Origin: Thermodesulfobacteriota bacterium
GTDB taxonomy: Bacteria; Desulfobacterota; WTBG01; CAIYCZ01; CAIRTM01
NCBI GenBank assembly: GCA_028278025.1
Contig: JANQFE010000040.1
Location: forward strand, 1 to 34,618
Direction of reading: 5' to 3'
DNA length: 34,618 nt
Below, one piece after another: positions 16,845 through 25,235 of this stretch (its first letter is position 1; the number at the start of each line of letters is the position of its first letter). Position numbers and translations under genes: made by a program. The notes beneath the pieces were generated by a model, which saw only the letters and a program-made list of their open reading frames with translations, made no database searches and was not told the origin of the DNA.

Positions 16845-16896
16845 AGTAATGAGCAATGAGTACTTTCTCAGGACTGAGGACTCGTTACTCATTACT
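16845..16896. repeat. 7-base-period inverted repeat, hairpin after metF
   Basis: The spacer reads as successive 7-base units (AGTAATG, AGCAATG, AGTACTT, TCTCAGG, ACTGAGG, ACTCGTT, ACTCATT). The second half is the inverted complement of the first, so it can fold into a stem of over 20 pairs with a few mismatches centred near 16872. It directly follows the metF stop. It may act as an mRNA 3' end structure, although no T tract follows. Confidence 0.55.
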
Positions 16897-16940
16897 AAAA
16901 AATCTTAAAGTAAAATTTTCAAAACAAAAAAATTTTTTTT

Positions 16941-18869
16941 ATGCAAGAACGCAGGCAACAGAGCAGACGACAAGAGGACCGTGAAAAAACCGTCCTGGCT
17001 GAAGAGCTCAAGGCGGCTGAAAAACTCTACCGGGACCTGTTTGAAGGAGTGCACCATGGGCTGCTGATTACCAGAAAAGAAGGCCGTGTGGTCGACTGCA
17101 ACCAGGCCATGCTTGATATGCTGGGCTACACAAGTAAGCAAGACTTTCTCAACATTGATATTACCACCGAATTGTATCTCGACCCCGAGGACAGAAAAGA
17201 GTTTCAAAGACAGGTTGAGAAAAACGGATATGTTAAAGACTTTGAAGCCCGGTTCAAAAAAAAGTCGGGCGCAGTTATTTTAGTGCTGATTACCAGCAAT
17301 TCACGCTTTGACGGCAAGGGGAAAATCATCGGCTACCAGGGAATCATCATCGATATTACCGAACAGCGCCTCATGGAAAAGGAACTGGACAATGCCACCC
17401 AGCGGTTTCAGAAAATTGCAGAAATGGGCGATGATGGTATTATCGTGTTTGACGAACACTACCGTATTGAATTCTGCAATTCTTTGGCAACCGATATCAG
17501 CGGTTATTCCCGTGATGAACTCATCGGCATGGACTTTAATATACTGCTGAATGAAAGGGACCGCATATTTCTCAAAGGCATGCATTCCGAGGTGGGTGAG
17601 GATGAAAGCCGGCGTGTATGTGTTGAAATGGAGATCATTACCGCCAAAAAGACAACCAAGGAAGCTGAAGTGTGCATCACGATTGCCAAAGGTGAAGACG
17701 GTCACGTCAAAACCTATGCCTATATCAGGGATATTACCCAGCGTAAAAAAATGGAACGGGAGCTGCGGGAAGCAAATCAGTTTTTGTCCAAGCTTATTGA
17801 AAGCTCGGTTGACTGTATTGTTGTTACCGACATGGAGGGCGACATCATTATCTTCAACAAGGGCGCAGAAGAACTCCTCGGATATGATGCTTCAGAAGTC
17901 ATCGGCAAGATGCACATCAGGAATATCTATCCCCCGGGGGTTGCCAAAGAAGTTATGGCAAAGATGCGGAGTTCGGAAAACGGCGGCGTCGGTAAGCTGA
18001 AATCCCTGCCCATGGTCCACAAAAACAGATACGGCGAGGTTATCGACGGTAATCTTTCAGCCTGTATTCTTTATGATGAAACAGGGCGAGAAATGGCTAC
18101 GGTAGGCATTTTTACCGATCTGCGCCCGAGACTGAACATTGAGAAAAAACTGCGGGATACTCAGCAGCAGCTGCTGCAATCAGAAAAGCTGGCTGCCATG
18201 GGCAGGCTTACCTCCCAGATAGCCCACGAACTCAACAACCCCCTGTACGGCATTATGAACACCCTGGAGCTACTCAAAACCGAAATTTCCCCGGACAGCA
18301 AACGCCGCCGAATCCTTGATATGTCCCTGTCGGAAACAGTGCGGGTCACTGAAATGCTGCGTAACATGCTGAGCTTTTCCAAGCCAAAAGAAGAGGAACG
18401 GCGCGAGGTTCATATCAACAAGCTCCTAGAGGATATCCTGCTGTTTCTTGAAAAGCAGCTCTGGGAGTCCAACATTACGGCCAAGACCAATTTCAATTCC
18501 GATCTTGCCCCCATTCTGGTCTCTCCCAATCAGCTCAGGCAGGTCTTGCTGAATATCATTGCAAATGCCAAGGATGCCATGCCCAAAGGCGGAATATTGA
18601 CCCTTGAAACTACGGAAAATAATTCAGATCTTGTTATCAAGATTACGGATACGGGCATCGGCATCCCAGAACATATAAAGGATAAAATTTTTGAGGCTTT
18701 TGTTACCACGAAACAGGAAGTCAAGGGAGTCGGTCTCGGGCTCTCGGTCTGCTATGGCATTATAAAAGACCATGGCGGTGATATCCGGGTGCAAAGCCGA
18801 CAGGGAAAGGGCTCAACCTTTTCCATTATACTACCCAAAACACGCCCATTGCAGCAGGCCCAGGCATAA
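16941..18869 (+). CDS. Sensor histidine kinase with three PAS domains
   Basis: The 642-residue protein has a basic, coiled N-terminus, three PAS domains (roughly 30-145, 150-270 and 275-400), and a kinase core with His429 in IAHELNNPLYGIM and an ATPase domain with NQLRQVLLNIIANAKDA, DTGIGIP and GVGLGL. There is no membrane segment, so it senses intracellular signals. The ribosome binding site before ATG 16941 is poor (an A- and T-rich run), so the true start or expression level is uncertain. The next gene encodes a receiver fused to a DNA-binding-type HTH, a likely partner. Its position beside three metF genes suggests a link to one-carbon or redox control. Confidence 0.88.
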   Translation: MQERRQQSRRQEDREKTVLAEELKAAEKLYRDLFEGVHHGLLITRKEGRVVDCNQAMLDMLGYTSKQDFLNIDITTELYLDPEDRKEFQRQVEKNGYVKDFEARFKKKSGAVILVLITSNSRFDGKGKIIGYQGIIIDITEQRLMEKELDNATQRFQKIAEMGDDGIIVFDEHYRIEFCNSLATDISGYSRDELIGMDFNILLNERDRIFLKGMHSEVGEDESRRVCVEMEIITAKKTTKEAEVCITIAKGEDGHVKTYAYIRDITQRKKMERELREANQFLSKLIESSVDCIVVTDMEGDIIIFNKGAEELLGYDASEVIGKMHIRNIYPPGVAKEVMAKMRSSENGGVGKLKSLPMVHKNRYGEVIDGNLSACILYDETGREMATVGIFTDLRPRLNIEKKLRDTQQQLLQSEKLAAMGRLTSQIAHELNNPLYGIMNTLELLKTEISPDSKRRRILDMSLSETVRVTEMLRNMLSFSKPKEEERREVHINKLLEDILLFLEKQLWESNITAKTNFNSDLAPILVSPNQLRQVLLNIIANAKDAMPKGGILTLETTENNSDLVIKITDTGIGIPEHIKDKIFEAFVTTKQEVKGVGLGLSVCYGIIKDHGGDIRVQSRQGKGSTFSIILPKTRPLQQAQA

Positions 18870-18899
18870 TGCAACAATAACCTTTAGAAGAGAGTCGCT

Positions 18900-19463
18900 A
18901 TGAAGGTATTTACCATTTCTCAAGCAAGCCAATACTGTAATGTTGCTCAAGAAACACTGCTTAAGTGGATTGATGAGGGGCACATCCCTGCTGAAAAAAC
19001 TGTTGGTGGTCATCGCGGTATTAAACAGGAAGACCTTGACAGCTTTTTAAAGCAGCACAATATGCCGCTCCCTGAGCAATCCGTCCAGGATGCCCGTAAA
19101 AAAATCCTGGTCGTTGATGACGATAAAATTGTTGTTGAAACAATCGTACAGGCATTGGAAGAAGATGAGCACGGCTACGAGCTTATTTCGGCTGCCGATG
19201 GTTTTGAAGCTCAGTCCCAGATACAGCATTTTAAGCCGGATCTGCTGCTGCTGGACATCATGATGCCCGATATTAACGGCTATGAAGTGTGCAAGCAGAT
19301 TAAATCAGCACCTGAAACCCGGCACATTAAGATCATTGTGCTGTCAGCTTATCTTGATGATGAAAATTATAAGAAGATGAAAGAGTACGGTGCGGATGCC
19401 TGTTTCTCTAAGCCCCTGCCGCTGCCTGAGCTCAAAGGTCAGGTAGCAAAACTGCTGGAATAG
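18900..19463 (+). CDS. MerR/excisionase-type HTH fused to response regulator receiver
   Basis: In 187 residues, an N-terminal winged-helix domain of the MerR/excisionase (helix_turn_helix_17-like) type spans about 1-55 (motifs TISQASQYC, LLKWIDEGHIP, VGGHRGI). A receiver domain follows with VVDDDK, phospho-acceptor Asp119 in LLLDIMMPD and Lys in FSKPLP. Most DNA-binding response regulators have the receiver first and an OmpR, NarL or Fis-type output; here the HTH is first and of another class. It is preceded by AGAAGAGAG and lies 30 bases after the histidine kinase, so the two probably form one two-component system. Target promoters are not known. Confidence 0.85.
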   Translation: MKVFTISQASQYCNVAQETLLKWIDEGHIPAEKTVGGHRGIKQEDLDSFLKQHNMPLPEQSVQDARKKILVVDDDKIVVETIVQALEEDEHGYELISAADGFEAQSQIQHFKPDLLLLDIMMPDINGYEVCKQIKSAPETRHIKIIVLSAYLDDENYKKMKEYGADACFSKPLPLPELKGQVAKLLE

Positions 19464-19570
19464 AAATAGGACCCGGTGGTCAGGGCTGGTTAGGTAGTAG
19501 TGTTTATTTCTAAGAAAATATAACAGTGTTTCCAAACATTAATTGCATGGCAGACAAAAAGGATATTTCT

Positions 19571-20443
19571 ATGGATTTAAAAGAGTCATTAACCAAAAAA
19601 CAGTTTGTTGTTACCTCAGAAATTCAGCCGCCCATAGAAGCAGACATGCAGGAGCTTCTCGGCAATATTCAAAAAATCCGGGGCCGGCTCGATGGCGTAA
19701 CCGTCTCCGAGGTTGAGCTTGAAGGTGTCGTAGCGGATACTCTGGGCACCTGCAAAATATTGCGGGAAAACAAATTTGACCCTATCCTGCAAACATCCTG
19801 CCGGGAAAAAAACAGACTGGACATTCAGTCACACCTTCTGAAAGCTTCTGAAAAGGGGGTGAAAAATATCCTGGCTTTCACTGCCGATTACCGCATTACC
19901 GGCGACAGCCTGCAGGAAATGATGTTCTTTCATGTGGACTCAAGCAAGCTCTTCACCGTAGTGGAAAGCCTGCAGGAAGGCCATGATGTCTCGGGCAAAG
20001 AAGTGCAGCAGAAGGCAGACTTTTTTGTCGGCTCGGGAATTGATGCCGGCTGGGGCAAGAATGTGCCTGATCTTGAACTCAAGGAAATGGAGGAGATGAT
20101 TAAACTGGGCAACGGCTACTTTCTGACAACCCCGGTATTCAATCTGGATGAATTCCAGAAATTTATGAAACGCGTCGAACCTTTTGGAATTCCCGTCATC
20201 GCTGAAGTGATCCTGGTAAGAACCGCCGGGATGGCACACTTTATTAACAAGTACGTTAAAAAAGGTCTTGTCCCGCCTGATATCATTCAGACCCTGGCCA
20301 AGGCTCCTGAAAAGGAAAAGGCCAGCATTGAGATCTTTACTGATATTATAAAAGGACTGAAGGATATCTGCCAGGGCGTGCATCTTATACCCGTGGGGTG
20401 GGAGGATAAGATACCCAAATTCCTGGACGCGGCAAAATTATAA
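19571..20443 (+). CDS. MetF-like protein without MetV partner (copy 3), active site altered
   Basis: This 290-residue MetF-family barrel keeps Glu17 in VTSEIQPP and Asp106, but the usual L-(S/T)-G-D is FTAD here and the folate-contacting Gln of the FIQTQ motif is replaced by Thr187 (LTTPVFN). The segment that in copies 1 and 2 reads N-(I/L)-T-D-(N/H)-Q is VSEVELEG. These changes suggest a different substrate or a regulatory role. I chose ATG 19571, with AAGGA at 19559-19563, over GTG 19526 and ATG 19547; the protein then begins like its paralogs. No metV follows. It ends a gene run that includes the histidine kinase and the HTH-receiver, so it may be sensed by, or report to, that system. Confidence 0.8.
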   Translation: MDLKESLTKKQFVVTSEIQPPIEADMQELLGNIQKIRGRLDGVTVSEVELEGVVADTLGTCKILRENKFDPILQTSCREKNRLDIQSHLLKASEKGVKNILAFTADYRITGDSLQEMMFFHVDSSKLFTVVESLQEGHDVSGKEVQQKADFFVGSGIDAGWGKNVPDLELKEMEEMIKLGNGYFLTTPVFNLDEFQKFMKRVEPFGIPVIAEVILVRTAGMAHFINKYVKKGLVPPDIIQTLAKAPEKEKASIEIFTDIIKGLKDICQGVHLIPVGWEDKIPKFLDAAKL

Positions 20444-20538
20444 TGTTAGAAATTTGACATCAAGGGGTAGAGGATCATGGGCATTTTCAGTAGTAGTATC
20501 ATGTCATGAGTCAAGCAAAGACCCTTTTTTTGCCGTTC

Positions 20539-22176
20539 TTAAAACAACCAAAAACGGTCTTCAATCATGTTTTTAAAAGCGTTTTTGCCGCTGAGAATGA
20601 CACCGGTATAGCCTCCCCCAGGGTCCGACCATGCACTTGCAAGGTAAAGGCGCTTGATATCCGCACGGTTGTCAAGCCTGGTCATGAATGAATTGCCGAC
20701 TATCTGCTCATATCCGTACACCGAACCACCGGTGTTCAGGGTATAGCGCTTGTTCGTAAGCGGGGTTGAAGCCTCTTTCATCACTATCATTTCTGAAAGG
20801 CCCGGCAGCATATGTTCCTCGGCCACCCTGATAAGTGCTTCGGTAATACGGTTCTTTTCCTCGTAGTAGGCTTCCTTATTGCCTGCAAAGTAGTCTGCCT
20901 CAAACGATTTCCAGTGATCATATCCGTTACAAAACAGCAGACTGACCGTTGAGTAACCCGCGGGATAATTGCCCTTGTCAAGGTTGCTGTAGATCATCAT
21001 TCCGATAGTGGCTTTTTCCGGGTCGGCATCCAGCGCGGCCTGGTACTGCTCCTCTAAGTCGTAGTTTGGGTAATAACACAGGCTTTCCTGCGGTATTATG
21101 CTGCTTATATCCTGATTGAGTCCGAGCCAGATATTAAAGAAGCTTATGGCAGGCTCATATGCTGAAATCTTGTCCATGTAATCCGCCGGCACATCAGCCT
21201 CCGGAATCAGCTCACCAAAGGTCTGAGGGACTGAAGCATTACTAACGACAGCCTTGCCGTAATAGACATCGCCGTTTTCGGTTTTTACACCGACAGCCCG
21301 GCGCTTTTTTAATATAATTTCTGTTGCTTTTGTGCTGAGCAGCACGTTGCCGCCCCTGCTTTCGATGACCTCAACCATGGCATTGCTCAGGCTCTGGGAT
21401 GTGCCGACGATATAAGACGATTTGTAGCTATGGTAAAAGCCTGTGGGCTCCAAATAATAAAAAGCAGACATCTTTGAAGGCGGAAGTCCGTAGTAGTTCC
21501 AGTGCTGGCTGAGTATCGCCTTAATCCTGTCGTTGCTGATGTATCTGTCCTGTATGTCGGCAAGGGTTTTGTCCCTGACGTCCCACATTGTCGGGAAGAA
21601 ACGGGGAAACGCAAGATACTTCCACCTGGGAATACCTTCTGCAAAAATTTCATACTCAGAAATCAGTTTTTTCCAGTAGCCCATATATTCGGAAATGCCG
21701 GCCTGCTCCTCCGGGAACTGTTCTATAAGGATTTTTTCAAAACAATCCAGGCTGCAGTCCTCCATATCCAGCGTGAAGTCGGGGAAAATCGATGTCCAGA
21801 CATGTTTATGATCGACAAATTCAACCTTTTCCCACACCTCGAGCTGTTCAAGAACCGGCTTTGTATCAGGGCTTGACGCACTCGTTCCGTGCAGTGAAAC
21901 CTCACACGGAAATGTCTGCCCGTCACCTGTGCGGGTAAATGAGGTAGCATAACCTCCGGGGATGTTGTGCTTTTCTATCACCAGAGGTTTAAATCCATTC
22001 ACGGCAAGAAAAGCCGCGCAGGTGAGCCCCCCCAGACCGGATCCTATTATAACAGCGTGATACTCTCCGTCGCGAAGCTCCGCTATGTTGCCTGCCAGGG
22101 CAGGGCATTCCCATCTGGTGAGCGCCGCGGCTGCGGTCATGCCGGAAATTTTTAAAAAATCTCTGCGTGAAAACAT
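20539..22176 (-). CDS. Tat-signal FAD-dependent oxidoreductase, CrtI/RetSat-like
   Basis: The 545-residue protein begins with a twin-arginine signal (SRRDFLK followed by an Ala-rich hydrophobic stretch), so it should be exported folded with its FAD. A dinucleotide-binding motif IIGSGLGGLTCAAFL follows near residue 45, then VIEKHNIPGGYATSF, the pattern of phytoene desaturase, carotenoid isomerase and retinol saturase-like enzymes. The C-terminal FAD element is present (LYLASAWSDPGGGYTGV). The substrate cannot be told from sequence; it is probably a lipid or polyene. I chose ATG 22176 over ATG 22182 because the AAGGGGT ribosome site (22184-22190) is then properly spaced. It converges with the metF-like gene. 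Confidence 0.8.
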   Translation of the reverse strand: MFSRRDFLKISGMTAAAALTRWECPALAGNIAELRDGEYHAVIIGSGLGGLTCAAFLAVNGFKPLVIEKHNIPGGYATSFTRTGDGQTFPCEVSLHGTSASSPDTKPVLEQLEVWEKVEFVDHKHVWTSIFPDFTLDMEDCSLDCFEKILIEQFPEEQAGISEYMGYWKKLISEYEIFAEGIPRWKYLAFPRFFPTMWDVRDKTLADIQDRYISNDRIKAILSQHWNYYGLPPSKMSAFYYLEPTGFYHSYKSSYIVGTSQSLSNAMVEVIESRGGNVLLSTKATEIILKKRRAVGVKTENGDVYYGKAVVSNASVPQTFGELIPEADVPADYMDKISAYEPAISFFNIWLGLNQDISSIIPQESLCYYPNYDLEEQYQAALDADPEKATIGMMIYSNLDKGNYPAGYSTVSLLFCNGYDHWKSFEADYFAGNKEAYYEEKNRITEALIRVAEEHMLPGLSEMIVMKEASTPLTNKRYTLNTGGSVYGYEQIVGNSFMTRLDNRADIKRLYLASAWSDPGGGYTGVILSGKNAFKNMIEDRFWLF

Positions 22177-22556
22177 AATCATTACCCCTTCTCTTTTTAT
22201 CTATTAATTCTATTTATTTAAATAACCTCTGTTTAACCCTGTTTGCCGACAATAAAAACAAATGAAGTTAAAGACAGGTAAATCAAGTAGACTGCTTGTA
22301 CCTACTATCATTCCCTCCTATTCTTTTAGGAGGCAACTGCTGCTTCAGTAATTACCTTATCGACACTTCTCAACGTATCTGTACTATATTCGGTACTATC
22401 TCTGCAATTTTGCCGGTGCTCTTTAATCATGGCAACCGTATTAACCCTTTTAGATAAAACAGCTTTTGCTTGACATAAAAACTCACTTTTCCTATTATGC
22501 AGTCACACCTGCCCGAGGGTAACCACAGCATACCACAACGTGAAAGAGGAGGTTTT
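22177..22556. other. Divergent intergenic region
   Basis: This 380-base gap lies between the Tat-signal oxidoreductase (minus) and the cyclic-nucleotide-fold gene (plus). It is AT-rich. I see the plus-strand promoter at 22470-22498 and no coding frame, RNA gene or long repeat. A minus-strand promoter must be here too, but I cannot place it. Confidence 0.6.
22470..22498 (+). promoter_or_regulatory. Strong sigma-70 type promoter
   Basis: TTGACA (22470-22475) and TATTAT (22493-22498) are separated by exactly 17 bases. Transcription should start near 22505. This rules out the upstream in-frame ATG at 22497, which would lie in the -10 box, and supports the start at 22557. Confidence 0.7.
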
Positions 22557-23009
22557 ATGACAGTACTTGCACTGTTGAAAGAAAGCAGTTTCTTTTCCGG
22601 TTGGGGGGATGAACACCTACAGAGAATTGCCGGGATTTGTCATGAGGAAACTCACCGGTCCCAGGAGACTATCCTGCAGGAAGGCGACAAAGCCCATAAG
22701 CTCTATATCCTGCATGAAGGATCTATTGCGATACAGATTCGTGTAAAAAAATATCAGGATATTATTATCAGTACAATCAATGAAAAAGGAGCACTTTTCG
22801 GCTGGTCTGCTGTGGTCGAGCCTCACACCTATACGTCTACGGTAAAATGTTTGGAGGAGACCGGAGTAGTTTCAATAAATGGGGAGGAGCTTGAAAAAGT
22901 TTTTACATCTGATCCCGGTCTGGGGCTCACCTTTATGAAAAAAATTGCCGGCCTCATAGACAGCCGGCTGGTCACCATGCGCAAACGTTTGATAGGCACT
23001 ATCTCATAA
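22557..23009 (+). CDS. Cyclic nucleotide-binding-fold (Crp-like sensor domain) protein without HTH
   Basis: The 150-residue protein is a single cNMP-binding beta-roll domain: LLKESSFFSGW at the start, LQEGDKAHKLYILHEGSIAI, then LFGWSAVVEPHTYTSTVKC, where family members have the phosphate-binding cassette. The classic cassette with Arg is only partly recognisable, so the ligand may not be cAMP. No HTH DNA-binding domain follows, unlike Crp/Fnr. The start at 22557 follows a strong AGAGGAGG site. The last 11 bases overlap, tail to tail, with the GT9 gene on the other strand. A role as a small ligand-binding regulator is inferred. Confidence 0.8.
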   Translation: MTVLALLKESSFFSGWGDEHLQRIAGICHEETHRSQETILQEGDKAHKLYILHEGSIAIQIRVKKYQDIIISTINEKGALFGWSAVVEPHTYTSTVKCLEETGVVSINGEELEKVFTSDPGLGLTFMKKIAGLIDSRLVTMRKRLIGTIS

Positions 23010-24006
23010 CCGGTCGGCACGTCAAAAGCTCATCACAGGCATGCAGCACTTTTTCGGCAGAAAGTGTACGCATGCAGTCAAGATGATCACAATCCTTGAG
23101 GTAGCAGGGCACACACGCAAGCGAATCTTCTCTTACCACAATACTTTTTCTGTTATGCGGACCGACATAGAAAGGATCAGTAGGTCCATACAGGGCCACA
23201 ACCGGAATATCCATACATGCCGCCAAATGCATCACCCCTGAATCAATTCCTACAAACAGGGCAGCCTTTCGTATAACCGCACAGAGCACACGCAGGCTGA
23301 TTTTACCGGTGAGATTAAGAACCGGAATATTTCTATTATCAACACTGTGCTGTATTATTTTGTGGGCTGCTTCATTATCTTTACCGCCAACCAGCACAGG
23401 GGTCAGATTATATTTTTTATGCAGCCCCACCATCACTTCAATAAATTTTTCCTGGTCCCATGTTTTTGCCAGCCTTCTGCGCGACGCCCCCGGTGAAATG
23501 ACTGCATAGTCTGCCGGAAGATCAAGACCGGCCGTATCAGCCTCAATAGCAAGCAGCCCGACATAATCATTTTTCGCAACGCTTAGGTTCAGTTGCTTAA
23601 GCAGCTTGGCATTGTTATGCCAGCCGTTATGGCCCTCAATCGTCTCTTTTATGTCAAGGCTCACATCCCAGGGAAAGTGGGCAAAACCCGCTTTTACCCT
23701 GGCCCGGCTTAAAGCTGTCATAATAAGGCATTCTTCCGACCGCGGAAGCGCAATGAGCAGATCATACCGGTTACGGCGAATAGTCTGTAAAAGACTGAGC
23801 TTTTGGGATAAGGGCCTCGGCCGCAGCAGGATCCGGTCAACCCAGGAAACACTTTCAAGCAGCTCCTGCAGATATGGTCTTACAACCGAATGAACGGATG
23901 CCTGCGGAAAGTTATCTTTGAGGGCCTTCAGCAGCGGTAGTGAAAAAACCAAGTCACCTATTTGATTAAGGTGAATAACACAAATTTTTTGAAATCCATT
24001 GCCCAT
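22999..24006 (-). CDS. Glycosyltransferase family 9 (heptosyltransferase-like)
   Basis: The 335-residue protein has the GT9 hallmarks: N-terminal HLNQIGDLVFSLPLLKAL, a central ISPGASRRRLAKTW phosphate-contact region, and GIDSGVMHLAACMDIPVVAL near the C-terminus, which binds the ADP-heptose donor. A C-terminal tail holds several cysteines (CVPCYLKDCDHLDC), as in many GT9 members. The family adds heptose or related sugars to lipopolysaccharide core or surface glycolipids at the inner membrane face. It is the third gene of a minus-strand set, 2 bases after the radical SAM gene, which suggests joint expression and a role in making a surface glycan. Confidence 0.85.
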   Translation of the reverse strand: MGNGFQKICVIHLNQIGDLVFSLPLLKALKDNFPQASVHSVVRPYLQELLESVSWVDRILLRPRPLSQKLSLLQTIRRNRYDLLIALPRSEECLIMTALSRARVKAGFAHFPWDVSLDIKETIEGHNGWHNNAKLLKQLNLSVAKNDYVGLLAIEADTAGLDLPADYAVISPGASRRRLAKTWDQEKFIEVMVGLHKKYNLTPVLVGGKDNEAAHKIIQHSVDNRNIPVLNLTGKISLRVLCAVIRKAALFVGIDSGVMHLAACMDIPVVALYGPTDPFYVGPHNRKSIVVREDSLACVPCYLKDCDHLDCMRTLSAEKVLHACDELLTCRPVMR

Positions 24007-24008
24007 TG

Positions 24009-25226
24009 TTATAAAAAGAAGTTATCGTCTTCAACTGCTTCGATTTCATCAACGCTCTTTTCGGAACAAATAAAATTTTCCAGCCACCAGTTGACATGAT
24101 GGTAAAAGCACCCCACAACACGGCACTCTTCTTGAGCATTAAAACCTGCCAGACTGCGCTCTACCCGCTGCTGAGTTTCATATAAGCTATCTGCTGCTGT
24201 ATAACCGTTATGCTCGGCAATTCTGGCCTTTGCAACCCCTCTGAAGGCCGGACAGTGAAAGATGCCGGAGGGTGCAACCACCGTATTGAAAAATTGCATG
24301 TGACATACCTGCGGCTGTGTTTTTAGATCATTAACACTGTCATCCAGCATTGCACGCAGGTTCACGCTTTCAAGGATCCTGGGGTATCCATTGGCAAACT
24401 GATATGCTTCCTGCAAATTAGATTGAATGTCTGTAATGATTCTTTGCTCATTTTTTCGATCAACACTGTCCAGCAGGGATTCTTTATGAGTATCCTGCAA
24501 ACGGATGAGACATGGTTTAAAGGAAACATAATCAAAATCATATTCCTTTGCCAGCATAACTACTTGAGACATCTCGGCTACATTCGGATAAAGGTCACAG
24601 CCGTTCAGGCTAAGACCTTCCCATACTATGACAAAGGAATAACCAAGCTGAAGCTGCCTGTTGACCCGTTTCAGCTCCCGGGCCTTGTGCAGTATAGTAG
24701 CCAAGTCTACATTCGTCCTGGGACAGTGGGCTTTGTTGAAGGTCTCCTGGGTAGCGGCATCTATGGAGAGCCGCACCCAGTCATGTTTGCTTAACAAATC
24801 AGCTACACATAATATCCGATCGAGTTTTGTGCCGTTTGTAACAATGCCCAGCTGCAGTCCCTTACTCTTAATATGCCGGACAATTGTCTCAAAGTCTTTG
24901 TGCAGGGTCGGCTCTCCTCCGCCAAGCAGTATAATGGAAAGCAAACCGTGTGAATGCAGGCAGTCGATAGTGCGCAGGATATCATCCAGTGGAATATACT
25001 CACCGGTATTGATGATCTCTTCATCAACACAGTGCGGACAGACAAAATTACAGGCTGAGGTTAGGTCCAGGTTGATCGATACCGGACCACATGCCGGCAT
25101 CGGTTGATCAGGCTGCTTTGCTGTCAGGCTGCGGCGCCAGGTGATATAGTCTTTAAGCCGGTCGAGCATAGATGTCTGTCTCAGTTTTGCGCTGAAGTCA
25201 TATTCTTTATTTTTAAGTTTTTCCAT
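24009..25226 (-). CDS. Radical SAM protein with C-terminal Cys-rich (SPASM-like) region
   Basis: The 405-residue protein carries the radical SAM cluster motif CNFVCPHC (CxxxCxxC) near residue 57, the SAM-binding GGGEPT near 102, and LSIDAATQETF later in the barrel. The C-terminal part has further cysteines (QVCHMQFF, FHCPAF, CRVVGC) that could hold an auxiliary cluster, as in SPASM or Twitch domains. Such enzymes modify peptides, sugars or cofactors by radical chemistry. Between a Gfo/Idh dehydrogenase and a GT9 transferase, a nucleotide-sugar or glycan substrate is plausible but not shown. It lies 9 bases after the Gfo/Idh gene. Confidence 0.8.
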   Translation of the reverse strand: MEKLKNKEYDFSAKLRQTSMLDRLKDYITWRRSLTAKQPDQPMPACGPVSINLDLTSACNFVCPHCVDEEIINTGEYIPLDDILRTIDCLHSHGLLSIILLGGGEPTLHKDFETIVRHIKSKGLQLGIVTNGTKLDRILCVADLLSKHDWVRLSIDAATQETFNKAHCPRTNVDLATILHKARELKRVNRQLQLGYSFVIVWEGLSLNGCDLYPNVAEMSQVVMLAKEYDFDYVSFKPCLIRLQDTHKESLLDSVDRKNEQRIITDIQSNLQEAYQFANGYPRILESVNLRAMLDDSVNDLKTQPQVCHMQFFNTVVAPSGIFHCPAFRGVAKARIAEHNGYTAADSLYETQQRVERSLAGFNAQEECRVVGCFYHHVNWWLENFICSEKSVDEIEAVEDDNFFL

Positions 25227-25235
25227 GGTCTGCTT

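Noticed and set aside
20444..20538. Terminator between the convergent metF-like and Tat-oxidoreductase genes
   Set aside because: A T run is present near 20522 but I could not find a convincing GC-rich stem directly before it on either strand.
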